The translations under genes and the position numbers were made by a program. Of a stretch of 64,000 bases of DNA, positions 26,686 through 34,532 are shown piece after piece (the first letter of the stretch is position 1; each line of letters begins with the position of its first letter). The notes beneath the pieces are model-generated. The model was not told the DNA's origin and ran no database searches. It saw nothing but the letters and a program-made list of their open reading frames with translations. The stretch comes from UKL13-2 sp036394575 (GTDB taxonomy: Bacteria; Pseudomonadota; Gammaproteobacteria; Burkholderiales; Usitatibacteraceae): assembly GCA_036394575.1 (NCBI GenBank), contig DASWEY010000020.1, positions 124,001-188,000 of the forward strand. The letters run 5' to 3'.

Positions 26686-27426
26686 GTGAAATTTTCGAAA
26701 CCAGCCGCATTGCTCGCGCTTGCCGGCCTGATGGCGGCCGGTGCCGTGTTCGCCGATGCTGATCAGGTCAGGAAAGAAGTCGAGAAAAAATTTCCCGAAG
26801 TCAAAATAGAGCGCGTGACCAAGACGAACTATGGCGGCCTTTACGAGATCTTTGCAGGAAACGAAATTCTGTATGCCGATGAGAAGGTGACGTTTCTGGT
26901 GCTCGGCAGCCTGATCGATACGCAGACGCGCAGCAATATCACCGAAGCCCGCATGCAGAAACTGACGGCGATCAAATTCGACGATCTGCCGTTCGATCAG
27001 GCAATCAAGCTGGTGCGCGGCAACGGTTCGCGCCGCCTGGCGATTTTTGAGGATCCGAACTGCGGCTACTGCAAGCGCTTCGAACAGGATGTCAATCAGC
27101 TCGAAAACGTCACAGCCTATATTTTTACTTACCCGATCCTGTCGCCTGATTCGATCACCAAATCGAAATCGATCTGGTGCTCGCCGGATCGCCTGAAGGC
27201 ATGGCAGGACCAGATGTTGCGCGCGCAGGCGCCGACGGCCGCCGGCACCTGTGATACGCCGGTGGATAGACTGGTGGCGCTGGGCCAGCGCCTGCGCATC
27301 AACGGTACGCCGACGACCTTCTTTGAAAGTGGCGACCGGATTTCCGGAGCGATCCCCAAGGATCAGATCGAAGCCCGGCTGATCGCCGCAGGTCCCGCTG
27401 CGCCGGGGACACCGACGATCAAATGA
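26686..27426 (+). CDS. dsbC: Thiol:disulfide interchange protein DsbC
   Basis: A 246-residue periplasmic disulfide isomerase. A signal peptide is cleaved near VFA-DAD (residue 23). The N-terminal dimerisation domain is followed by a thioredoxin-fold domain with active site CGYC at residues 126-129 and the cis-Pro loop GTPTTF. A second cysteine pair (SIWCSPD, GTCDTP) matches the structural disulfide of DsbC. It is followed by a clear terminator. Confidence 0.94.
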   Translation: MKFSKPAALLALAGLMAAGAVFADADQVRKEVEKKFPEVKIERVTKTNYGGLYEIFAGNEILYADEKVTFLVLGSLIDTQTRSNITEARMQKLTAIKFDDLPFDQAIKLVRGNGSRRLAIFEDPNCGYCKRFEQDVNQLENVTAYIFTYPILSPDSITKSKSIWCSPDRLKAWQDQMLRAQAPTAAGTCDTPVDRLVALGQRLRINGTPTTFFESGDRISGAIPKDQIEARLIAAGPAAPGTPTIK

Positions 27427-27454
27427 TTGCCGCTTTCGGCGGCGATCATTCCGT

Positions 27455-27479
27455 AAAAGGGCGCTGCGGCGCCCTTTTT
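27455..27479 (+). terminator. Rho-independent terminator after dsbC
   Basis: Stem AAAAGGGCGC (27455-27464) / GCGCCCTTTT (27469-27478) with loop TGCG and a five-T run, 29 bases after the dsbC stop. The A-run on the other strand could also serve convergent mltA. Confidence 0.88.
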
Positions 27480-27609
27480 ATTGTCCTGTTGCCATGGCTG
27501 TGCTGTTTCAGGCGGTCCTGACCAAGGCGGGCACGATGAATAGCAATGTTCGGGCCGGCGCGGCACCAGAAGGCGATGGTCATGGCTGGGCCCCTTGGGT
27601 GGTGCAAGC

Positions 27610-28956
27610 TTATCGCGCCTGGGGTGCAGCCTGTGTGGTCGGCTGGGGCGCGGCAGCGGCCGCCGCCGTTGCCGCATTAGGGTCGTAGCCTCTGGGCAGC
27701 AGAACCCACATGCGGCCCTGCTGTTTCATCTTGCCCGCCTGGTTGCCTCCGGCATCGCCGAAACCCCAGAAGAAGTCGGCTCGCACTGTGCCCGCAATGG
27801 CGCCACCTGTATCCTGGGCCACCATCAGGCGATTCAATTCGTTCTTGCTGTTGGGAAAAGTGGTCGATAAATAAACCGGTGCGCCTAGCGGAATTACGCG
27901 CGCATCGACCGCGAGCGAACGTTCGGCGGTCAGCGGTACCCCCAATGTTCCGATGGGGCCGCTCAAACCGGCCGGCAATTCCTTAAAGAACACATAGCTC
28001 GGATTGCCGTTCATGAATTGCTGCACCTTATCGGGGTTGCGCCGCGCCCATTCCTTGATGCCCTGCATCGAGGCGCGTTCCAGCTTGAGCTCGCCGCGAC
28101 GGATCAGCAGACCGCCCAGCGACTTGAAGGGATGGCCGTTTTGATCGGCGTAACCCACACGCATACGGCTGCCATCCGGCAGCTGAATCTGTCCCGAACC
28201 CTGGATCTGCAAAAAGAAAGACTCGACTGCGTTGTCCACCCAGGCAATTTCGAGGCCGCGCAACGGGGCAGTTTCACCTTCGCTGTCGATCGCGCTGCGT
28301 TCGAGGTAGGGCACCAGTTTGTTGCCGACCAGTCTTCCGCGCAGTCGGCGGCCTTTGAGATCCGGATAGACCTCGGCCAGATCGACCGTGATCAGATCCT
28401 GCGGGGGCCCATAAAGCGGGTAGCGAAATTCGGCGGTGCGGGTGCGGCTGCCGCGCAGCAGCGGCTCGTAATAGCCGGTGATCAGGCCGGTATCGGTTTC
28501 GTCGGCGTTGACAACGCGGAACGGCGCAAAGTTGTCGATAAAAAATTGCCGGATCTCGGCTGTTTTTGCCTTTGATTGCGCCAGAACCGTGGCGCGACTA
28601 CATACGTCCTGCCATTCCGGCTTGCCGGCCAGTGCCGTGCAGCCTTGGACAAATGCGGCGAAAGCATCGCCGGGGTCATCCGCAGCAAAGTCGGGCAATT
28701 TCGACCACTCGCCAAGCTCCAGGCGGCCGCGCGACGCTTCGGTGACAGGAGTGGTGGGTGCCGGCTGCTGGGCGATTGTCGGCTCAGCCGTTTCCGGGGT
28801 CGGGCATACCGGACATGCGCTGCACGGCCCGCCGCATGGCATCGAGACCGATATTTCTCTTTCGGTGGCGCAGCCACCCAGGGCGATGGCAGCAGCAAGG
28901 GCAAGTGACGAGAGAAGTCGGTTGCAGTTGTTACGGAAATACGTGATGGCTGGCAT
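27610..28956 (-). CDS. mltA: Membrane-bound lytic murein transglycosylase A
   Basis: An outer-membrane lipoprotein of about 448 residues that cleaves peptidoglycan glycan strands to 1,6-anhydroMurNAc products. A lipobox lies in ALGGCATER (Cys near residue 22 from the chosen start) and is followed by a Cys/Pro-rich linker. The MltA domain (GLITGYYEPLLRGS) and the C-terminal 3D domain with conserved Asp residues (AQDTGGAIAGTVRADFFWG) are present. ATGs at 28956 and 28968 are both plausible; the latter is six bases from a TATACT hexamer. The Ala/Gln-rich C-terminal tail is probably disordered. It faces dsbC. Confidence 0.93.
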   Translation of the reverse strand: MPAITYFRNNCNRLLSSLALAAAIALGGCATEREISVSMPCGGPCSACPVCPTPETAEPTIAQQPAPTTPVTEASRGRLELGEWSKLPDFAADDPGDAFAAFVQGCTALAGKPEWQDVCSRATVLAQSKAKTAEIRQFFIDNFAPFRVVNADETDTGLITGYYEPLLRGSRTRTAEFRYPLYGPPQDLITVDLAEVYPDLKGRRLRGRLVGNKLVPYLERSAIDSEGETAPLRGLEIAWVDNAVESFFLQIQGSGQIQLPDGSRMRVGYADQNGHPFKSLGGLLIRRGELKLERASMQGIKEWARRNPDKVQQFMNGNPSYVFFKELPAGLSGPIGTLGVPLTAERSLAVDARVIPLGAPVYLSTTFPNSKNELNRLMVAQDTGGAIAGTVRADFFWGFGDAGGNQAGKMKQQGRMWVLLPRGYDPNAATAAAAAAPQPTTQAAPQAR

Positions 28957-29015
28957 GGAGGACGGCATGCGCCGAGTATACAATCGACACATCTTCAAAT
29001 TTGCGGGAGACCCCC

Positions 29016-29159
29016 ATGGGGTGGGTATTTTTTCAGGTGTTCCTGGCGTTCGGAATGGGCGTGCTGATCGTCTGGTGGACATGGCCGAAGAACAGGGAAC
29101 CGCGCAGGGACAAGGATGTCGATCAGCCTGCCGAACCTGCGGCCGGCGACAAGAAATAG
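29016..29159 (+). CDS. 47-residue single-pass membrane protein (unrecognised)
   Basis: An ATG at 29016 with GGGAG (29005-29009) six bases upstream opens a 47-codon frame ending in TAG. Residues ~3-22 form one hydrophobic segment (VFFQVFLAFGMGVLIVWW), followed by a charged tail rich in Lys, Arg, Asp, Pro and Ala, giving a probable periplasm-to-cytoplasm orientation by the positive-inside rule. I recognise no family. The WW-then-basic end loosely recalls CcoQ-like small subunits, but no cytochrome oxidase genes are near. It lies on the opposite strand from mltA and apaG. Confidence 0.6.
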   Translation: MGWVFFQVFLAFGMGVLIVWWTWPKNREPRRDKDVDQPAEPAAGDKK

Positions 29160-29184
29160 GCGCCGTCGGTGTCAGAACGGTGGA

Positions 29185-29568
29185 TCAATGCAACACGCGC
29201 GGCACCGATAGTGTAAATTCCGGGATCATGGCGTCGAATTTGGTACCGTCTTCCGCCAGCATTTGGTAGCTGCCACGCATGGTGCCGACAATAGTGTTGA
29301 TCGATGAGCCGCTGGTGTATTCGAAATGCTCGCCAGGCTTGAGCACGGGTTGCTCGCCGACCACGCCCATGCCGCGCACTTCCTGCACCTGATTGTCGGC
29401 GTCGGTGATCAGCCAGTGCCGGCTGATCACCTGTGCGCTTACCTGGCCGACATTTTCGATGCGGATGGTATAGGCGAATACATACTGGTCGTTTTCCTCA
29501 TCCGACTGATCGGGCAGAAAAAACGATTGCGCAGTGACTTTGACGTCGTATTTCTTGGCTTCGCTCAT
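29185..29568 (-). CDS. apaG: ApaG protein
   Basis: A 127-residue single-domain protein of the ApaG family, an FN3-like beta-sandwich also found fused to F-box proteins in eukaryotes. Conserved features are AYTIRIEN, SRHWLITDADN and the glycine-containing GSYQMLAEDG. In enterobacteria apaG lies in the lptD-surA-pdxA-rsmA operon; here it is 13 kb away, between a small membrane protein and rpe. Biochemical role is unsettled; effects on Co2+ resistance and Mg2+ efflux are reported for the family. Confidence 0.92.
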   Translation of the reverse strand: MSEAKKYDVKVTAQSFFLPDQSDEENDQYVFAYTIRIENVGQVSAQVISRHWLITDADNQVQEVRGMGVVGEQPVLKPGEHFEYTSGSSINTIVGTMRGSYQMLAEDGTKFDAMIPEFTLSVPRVLH

Positions 29569-29655
29569 GGTGGAATCCTAACATGCGTTCCCGGCGACTG
29601 CGGAATTCGGGGGCGATGCAAACTTGCCGGACAAGTTCGCGTAAAATCCGGCACC

Positions 29656-30342
29656 ATGACCTTCCGCATAGCCCCCTCCATTTTGTCTGCCGACTTCGCC
29701 CGCCTCGGGGAAGAGGTGCGCAATGTGATCGAGGCCGGTGCCGACGTCATTCATTTCGACGTGATGGACAATCACTACGTGCCGAACCTGACTATCGGCC
29801 CCCTGGTTTGCGAGGCGGTGCGGCCGCATGCCAAACGCGTCGATGGTGCAAAGGTGCCAATCGATGTGCATCTGATGGTGAAGCCGGTCGATCGCATCGT
29901 GCCGGACTTCGCCAAGGCCGGTGCCGACATCATTTCCTTTCATCCGGAAGCCTCCGAGCACATTGATCGCACTTTGGGCCTGATTCGTGAATGCGGTTGC
30001 AAGGCGGGACTGGTGTTCAATCCGGCAACGCCGCTGTCGTATCTCGATCATGTGATGGACAAGCTCGATCTGATCCTGATCATGTCGGTAAATCCGGGGT
30101 TTGGCGGGCAGAAATTCATTCCGGCGGCACTGTCGAAATTGCGTGAGGCGAAACAGCGCATTACGCAATCCGGAAAGCCAATCTGGCTGGAGGTCGATGG
30201 TGGTGTCAAGACCGACAATATTGCCGAAATTGCCCGGGCGGGCGCGGATACTTTCGTCGCCGGCTCGGCCATATTCGGGGGTGGCAATTATGTGCAGAAA
30301 ATCGCGACGATGCGTGCCGAACTGGCAAAGGCGGGCACATGA
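29656..30342 (+). CDS. rpe: Ribulose-phosphate 3-epimerase
   Basis: A 228-residue TIM-barrel epimerase interconverting ribulose-5-P and xylulose-5-P in the pentose phosphate (or Calvin) pathway. It shows IAPSILSADFARLGEE, HFDVMDNHYVPNLT (metal His/Asp), MSVNPGFGGQKF and VDGGV. I chose the ATG at 29656; the longer open frame overlaps apaG antisense. There is no Shine-Dalgarno, and TAAAAT lies eight bases before the ATG. The stop overlaps the gph start. Confidence 0.95.
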   Translation: MTFRIAPSILSADFARLGEEVRNVIEAGADVIHFDVMDNHYVPNLTIGPLVCEAVRPHAKRVDGAKVPIDVHLMVKPVDRIVPDFAKAGADIISFHPEASEHIDRTLGLIRECGCKAGLVFNPATPLSYLDHVMDKLDLILIMSVNPGFGGQKFIPAALSKLREAKQRITQSGKPIWLEVDGGVKTDNIAEIARAGADTFVAGSAIFGGGNYVQKIATMRAELAKAGT

Positions 30343-31223
30343 ATTCCGCCATGCAGGCTGCTACTGAGCTCAACGTTTCGCAACAGGCCGATGCTTCAAG
30401 CTCAAGCTCAAGCGCTGGCGCGGCTTCCGAGGCGGATGCCTTGGAGATGCCCGTGGATGCTGGTTCTCCGACCGACGCCATTTCGGGAGTTGCGCCGGGC
30501 GCAGCCGAACCGAAGAAAATCCGCTACCGGGCCAAGCCCAAGTTCAGCTTTCCGCTGCATGCCAAGGCAGTGTTGCTCGATCTGGACGGGACGTTGCTGG
30601 ACACCGTGGGCGACATCATCGCCGCCGCCAATATGATGCGCGCTACGCTGGGTTTTGCGCCGCTTGAGGCCGCTGCCATTCGCAATTTCGTCGGCAAAGG
30701 CATTGCCAATCTGGTGGCCAGGACACTGAAGGACGCCGTCGGCGAAGTGGGACCCACCGCGCTGAAGGTGGCGGTAGCCAACTTCGATCGTCAATACGAA
30801 ACCTGTTTCACCGCCACCAGCAAGCCTTATCCGCGGGTGCTGGAAGGCCTGGATGCGTTCCGGGAGGCCGGCCTCCGGCTGGGTTGCGTGACCAACAAGG
30901 CGACTAAATTCACCGAGCCCCTGCTGGCCGCGACCGGGTTGCGCGATTACTTCGAGATCGTGGTGTCCGGTGACACCCTGGCGGAAAAAAAGCCCCATCC
31001 TCTGCCGCTCAAACACGCCGCTGCTTTTTTCAACATCAAACCCGAAGAAATGCTGATGATCGGCGACTCGATCAATGATGCGGAAGCGGCGCGCGCCGCC
31101 GGCAGCCCCGTGTTTATCGTGCCATATGGTTACAATGAGGGCATCGAATTGCGGGGGCTCGATTGTGATGCGTTCATCGACGATATCCCGGCTGCCCTGA
31201 AATTCGTTAAACTGGCGTCCTAG
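30339..31223 (+). CDS. gph: Phosphoglycolate phosphatase with unusual N-terminal extension
   Basis: A 294-residue HAD phosphatase that removes 2-phosphoglycolate. The nucleophile motif LLDLDGTLLDT starts only near residue 79, whereas family members begin there directly. The first ~75 residues are low complexity, rich in Ser and Ala (a run of Ser near residue 20), and then basic (KKIRYRAKPK). The start overlaps the rpe stop (ATGA), which supports the long form; no closer in-frame ATG has a good ribosome-binding site. Position beside rpe fits Gph, but MurNAc-6-P phosphatase (MupP) is a related family that sequence reading cannot exclude. Confidence 0.88.
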   Translation: MNSAMQAATELNVSQQADASSSSSSAGAASEADALEMPVDAGSPTDAISGVAPGAAEPKKIRYRAKPKFSFPLHAKAVLLDLDGTLLDTVGDIIAAANMMRATLGFAPLEAAAIRNFVGKGIANLVARTLKDAVGEVGPTALKVAVANFDRQYETCFTATSKPYPRVLEGLDAFREAGLRLGCVTNKATKFTEPLLAATGLRDYFEIVVSGDTLAEKKPHPLPLKHAAAFFNIKPEEMLMIGDSINDAEAARAAGSPVFIVPYGYNEGIELRGLDCDAFIDDIPAALKFVKLAS

Positions 31224-31261
31224 CAAGCCTTTCCAATTCTTTTCTTTTTCTCCCTTTGATC

Positions 31262-31315
31262 ATGTGTGTTTTCACAAATGCGGTTTCGTGGTGGCGGTGG
31301 CAAAACTGGCGCTGA
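31262..31315 (+). CDS. trpL: trp operon leader peptide
   Basis: A 17-codon frame from ATG 31262 to TGA 31313-31315 reads MCVFTNAVSWWRWQNWR: four Trp codons within seven positions, directly upstream of trpE. This is the classic signature of ribosome-mediated attenuation. No strong Shine-Dalgarno is visible (the upstream bases are pyrimidine-rich), so the translation start is less certain than the Trp cluster. The last codons lie inside the left arm of the following hairpin. Confidence 0.72.
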   Translation: MCVFTNAVSWWRWQNWR

Positions 31316-31338
31316 TCCTCGCGCGCCCCTGTTTTGCC
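31299..31338 (+). promoter_or_regulatory. Hairpin of the putative trp attenuator
   Basis: GGCAAAAC (31299-31306) pairs with GTTTTGCC (31331-31338), and inside it GGCGC (31308-31312) pairs with GCGCC (31323-31327). The inner stem alone is followed by CCTGTTTT and could act as a terminator. The outer pairing consumes that T run and could be the alternative form. Ribosome position on the trpL Trp codons at 31289-31309 would decide which forms. The exact mechanism is inferred. Confidence 0.5.
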
Positions 31339-31375
31339 CGGTAGTACCCGTCCAACCGTATTTGCAGGAAACATC

Positions 31376-32884
31376 ATGACCGAATCCGACTTCCAGCGTC
31401 TCGCCACGCTCGGCTATAACCGAATCCCGGTAACCTTGGAGACATTTGCGGATCTCGATACGCCGCTGTCGATTTATCTCAAGCTTGCCAATCGGCCGCA
31501 TTCCTATCTGCTCGAATCCGTGATCGGCGGGGAGCGCTCCGGGCGCTATTCCATCATCGGCCTGCCGGCGCGCGAGTGGCTCGAAGTTCGCGGCCGCGAG
31601 ATTGCCGTGGTCCGTGCCAAAATCGGCGGGGCAAGCGAGAAGACCGAGCACAAGTTTGTCGATGACCCGCTCGTTTTTGTTGAAAAATATCGCAACCGCT
31701 TCAAGGCGGCACCAATCGACGGTCCGTTGCGCTTTGCCGGCGGTCTTGCCGGTTATTTTGCCTACGACACGGTGCGTTATATCGAGGCCAAACTCGCCAA
31801 ACATCTGGACGATAAATTCGCGGTCAAACACGATCCCCTAGGGGTGCCGGACATTGTGCTGATGCTGTCGGATGAATTGGCGGTAGTCGACAATCTGTCG
31901 GGCAAGCTGCACCTGATCGTCTATGCCGATCCGTCCCAGCCCGATGCCTTGGTCAATGCGCGGCGGCGGCTGACAGAATTGAGGATCGGGTTGCGCAGCC
32001 AAGCGCCGTTGCCGGTGTATGTCCCGGGCGGCCCGCCCGCCGCGCCAAAATCCGAGATCGGTAAAGAGACCTTCCTCAAGGCAGTCGCCAGGGCCAAACG
32101 CTATATCGTCGATGGCGACATCATGCAGGTACAGATCTCGCAGCGCATTTCGCAGGCTTTCGATGCGCCGCCGATCAATCTGTACCGCGCGCTGCGCTCC
32201 ATCAATCCGTCGCCCTATATGTTCTACTTCGATATGGGCGAGTTTCATATCGTCGGCGCCTCGCCGGAAATCCTGGTGCGGCAGGAGGGCACGAAAGTCA
32301 CTGTGCGGCCGATTGCCGGTACGCGCAAGCGCGGTGCCACCCCCGAGCAGGACAAGGTGCTGGAGGCAGAGTTGCGCAATGACCCCAAAGAACTCGCCGA
32401 GCATCTGATGCTGATCGATTTGGGGCGCAATGATATCGGCCGCATCGCCAAGGTCGGCAGCGTGAAAGTCAGCGAGCAATTCGTGGTCGAACGCTATTCG
32501 CACGTAATGCACCTGGTCTCGAATGTCGATGGCGAAATCAACGAGGGTGTCGGCCCCATCGACCTGCTGCGCGCCACTTTCCCGGCCGGGACGGTGACAG
32601 GTACGGCCAAAGTGCGGGCGATGGAAATCATCGATGAGCTGGAACCCTCGAAGCGCGGCATCTATGCCGGCGCGGCAGGTTATCTCGGCTTTAACGGCAA
32701 TATGGATTTGGCCATTTCAATTCGTACCGGCGTTGTGAAGGATGGCGTGCTGTATGTGCAGGCTGCCGCTGGTATCGTTGCCGATTCGGTGGCCGAACTG
32801 GAGTGGCAGGAGACCGAGAACAAGGCGCGCGCCCTGCTGCGCGCAGCCGAAATGGTTGCCTCGGGAATCGATTCGGCGGGATGA
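31376..32884 (+). CDS. trpE: Anthranilate synthase component I
   Basis: A 502-residue chorismate-binding subunit that makes anthranilate with TrpG-supplied ammonia. The N-terminal regulatory domain carries the feedback site LLESVIGGERSGRYS. The C-terminal catalytic domain shows MQVQISQRIS, SPEILVR, RPIAGTRKRG, DLGRNDIGRI and PAGTVTGTAK. I chose the ATG at 31376 with AGGAA upstream; the longer frame begins at a TTG. It is the first structural gene of trpE-(threonine aldolase)-trpG-trpD-trpC, preceded by a Trp-rich leader. Confidence 0.96.
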   Translation: MTESDFQRLATLGYNRIPVTLETFADLDTPLSIYLKLANRPHSYLLESVIGGERSGRYSIIGLPAREWLEVRGREIAVVRAKIGGASEKTEHKFVDDPLVFVEKYRNRFKAAPIDGPLRFAGGLAGYFAYDTVRYIEAKLAKHLDDKFAVKHDPLGVPDIVLMLSDELAVVDNLSGKLHLIVYADPSQPDALVNARRRLTELRIGLRSQAPLPVYVPGGPPAAPKSEIGKETFLKAVARAKRYIVDGDIMQVQISQRISQAFDAPPINLYRALRSINPSPYMFYFDMGEFHIVGASPEILVRQEGTKVTVRPIAGTRKRGATPEQDKVLEAELRNDPKELAEHLMLIDLGRNDIGRIAKVGSVKVSEQFVVERYSHVMHLVSNVDGEINEGVGPIDLLRATFPAGTVTGTAKVRAMEIIDELEPSKRGIYAGAAGYLGFNGNMDLAISIRTGVVKDGVLYVQAAAGIVADSVAELEWQETENKARALLRAAEMVASGIDSAG

Positions 32885-32894
32885 GGAAATGAAT

Positions 32895-33926
32895 ATGAAC
32901 AAATTGATCGATCTGCGTAGCGACACGGTAACCAGGCCCTCGGCCGGAATGCGCGCCGCAATGGCTGCCGCCGAAGTGGGCGATGATGTTTTTGGCGATG
33001 ATCCCACGGTAAACGCCCTGCAGGCGCGTGTCGCGGAAATGGTCGGGATGGAAGCCGGACTGTTTCTGCCCAGTGGGACCCAGAGCAATCTGGTGGCGCT
33101 GATGGCGCATTGCCAGCGCGGTGAGGAATACATCGTCGGCCAGGACGCTCATACCTACAAATACGAGGGCGGCGGTGCGGCCGTCCTGGGCAGCATCCAG
33201 CCGCAGCCGCTGGAAAATGCACCAGATGGGACGATCCCGCTCGCCAAGATCCGCGCAGCGGTCAAACCGGACGATGCTCACTTCGCGCGCACCCGCCTGA
33301 TCGCGCTCGAGAACACCATTGGTGGCAAGGTGGTTGCGGAAAGCTATCTCGCCGAGGTAAGGGCCTTCGCGGTGAGCGCTAAACTCAGTACCCATTTGGA
33401 CGGCGCCCGTGTGTTCAACGCCGCAGTCAAAACCGGGCGCGAGGTGAAGGATATCTGCCGGCATTTCGATTCGGTTTCAGTGTGTCTGTCCAAAGGACTG
33501 GGTACACCGGCAGGCTCGGTATTGTGCGGAAACCGCGACTTCATCCGCGCCGGTCACCGCTGGCGCAAGATGTTGGGCGGCGGTATGCGCCAGGCCGGTG
33601 TATTGGCGGCGGCCGGGCTCTACGCGCTGGAGCACAATATCGGCCGCCTTGCCGAGGACCACGATAATGCAGCCCACTTGGCGACGTCTCTGGCGGCGAT
33701 TCCACCATTGCAGGTTTCCATACCGGATACCAATATCCTGTTCGTGGATGTTCCGACAGCGCATTGTGCGGCGCTTGCGCAGCACCTTCACCAGCACGAC
33801 ATCCATGTGCTGATTGGACCGAAGACCCGCCTGGTCACGCATCTCGATGTGTCGCGCGCGCAGATCGAACAGGTGGCTGCCGCGTTCAGGTCTTTTTTTG
33901 AACGTGCAGCGCAGCAGATCGCATAG
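32895..33926 (+). CDS. ltaE: Low-specificity L-threonine aldolase, within the trp operon
   Basis: A 343-residue PLP enzyme cleaving L-threonine/L-allo-threonine to glycine and acetaldehyde. It has the canonical N-terminus DLRSDTVTRPSAGMR, FLPSGTQSNLVAL, THLDGARVFN and the Schiff-base Lys in VCLSKGLGTPAGS. I chose the ATG at 32895, six bases after GAGGAA; the ATG at 32889 is too close to it. It lies ten bases after trpE and nine before trpG, so it is cotranscribed with tryptophan genes. It is not a close copy of the family member at 5484. Confidence 0.92.
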   Translation: MNKLIDLRSDTVTRPSAGMRAAMAAAEVGDDVFGDDPTVNALQARVAEMVGMEAGLFLPSGTQSNLVALMAHCQRGEEYIVGQDAHTYKYEGGGAAVLGSIQPQPLENAPDGTIPLAKIRAAVKPDDAHFARTRLIALENTIGGKVVAESYLAEVRAFAVSAKLSTHLDGARVFNAAVKTGREVKDICRHFDSVSVCLSKGLGTPAGSVLCGNRDFIRAGHRWRKMLGGGMRQAGVLAAAGLYALEHNIGRLAEDHDNAAHLATSLAAIPPLQVSIPDTNILFVDVPTAHCAALAQHLHQHDIHVLIGPKTRLVTHLDVSRAQIEQVAAAFRSFFERAAQQIA

Positions 33927-33935
33927 AGGAACAGT

Positions 33936-34505
33936 ATGCTTCTCATGATCGACAATTACGACAGCTTCACTTACAACCTGGTGCAGTATTTTGGTGAACT
34001 GGGCGAAGAGGTTGTCGTCAAGCGCAATGACGAAATTTCGGTGGCGGGCATCGAGCAGTTGCGCCCCGATCGGCTGGTCATCTCTCCAGGGCCTTGCTCG
34101 CCTACCGAAGCAGGCGTGTCGGTGTCGGCAGTCGAAAAACTGGCCGGCAAATTGCCGATTCTGGGCGTATGTCTGGGCCACCAAAGTATCGGCCAGGCAT
34201 TCGGCGGCAGGATTGTCCATGCCAAGACTTTGATGCATGGCAAAACCTCACAGGTGGCGCATAGCGATGTTGGCGTGTTTGCCGGCCTGCCCTCGCCATA
34301 CCGGGCAACGCGCTATCACTCGCTGGTGATCGAGCGCGAGACTTGTCCGGATTGCCTGGAAGTCACTGCCTGGACCGAAGACGGTGAAATCATGGGGGTG
34401 CGCCACAAGACGCTGGCTGTGGAAGGCGTGCAGTTTCACCCCGAGTCGATCATGACCGAACACGGGCATGCCTTGCTCGCCAATTTTCTGAAGATGACGG
34501 TCTAA
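33936..34505 (+). CDS. trpG: Anthranilate synthase component II (glutamine amidotransferase)
   Basis: A 189-residue class I glutamine amidotransferase feeding ammonia to TrpE. The nucleophile Cys lies in GVCLGHQSIGQAFGG (near residue 79), and the His/Glu pair is in FHPESIMTEHG. In many bacteria this subunit also serves PabA function. Preceded by GAGGAA. It lies between the threonine aldolase and trpD. Confidence 0.95.
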   Translation: MLLMIDNYDSFTYNLVQYFGELGEEVVVKRNDEISVAGIEQLRPDRLVISPGPCSPTEAGVSVSAVEKLAGKLPILGVCLGHQSIGQAFGGRIVHAKTLMHGKTSQVAHSDVGVFAGLPSPYRATRYHSLVIERETCPDCLEVTAWTEDGEIMGVRHKTLAVEGVQFHPESIMTEHGHALLANFLKMTV

Positions 34506-34532
34506 GGCCGCATTTCGACAACCCGGAGCTTA

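Noticed and set aside
30395..30416. The Ser-rich repeat run in gph as a microsatellite causing a frameshift
   Set aside because: It is a short AGCTCAAGC-type run, the frame stays open through the HAD domain, and all catalytic motifs are in frame.
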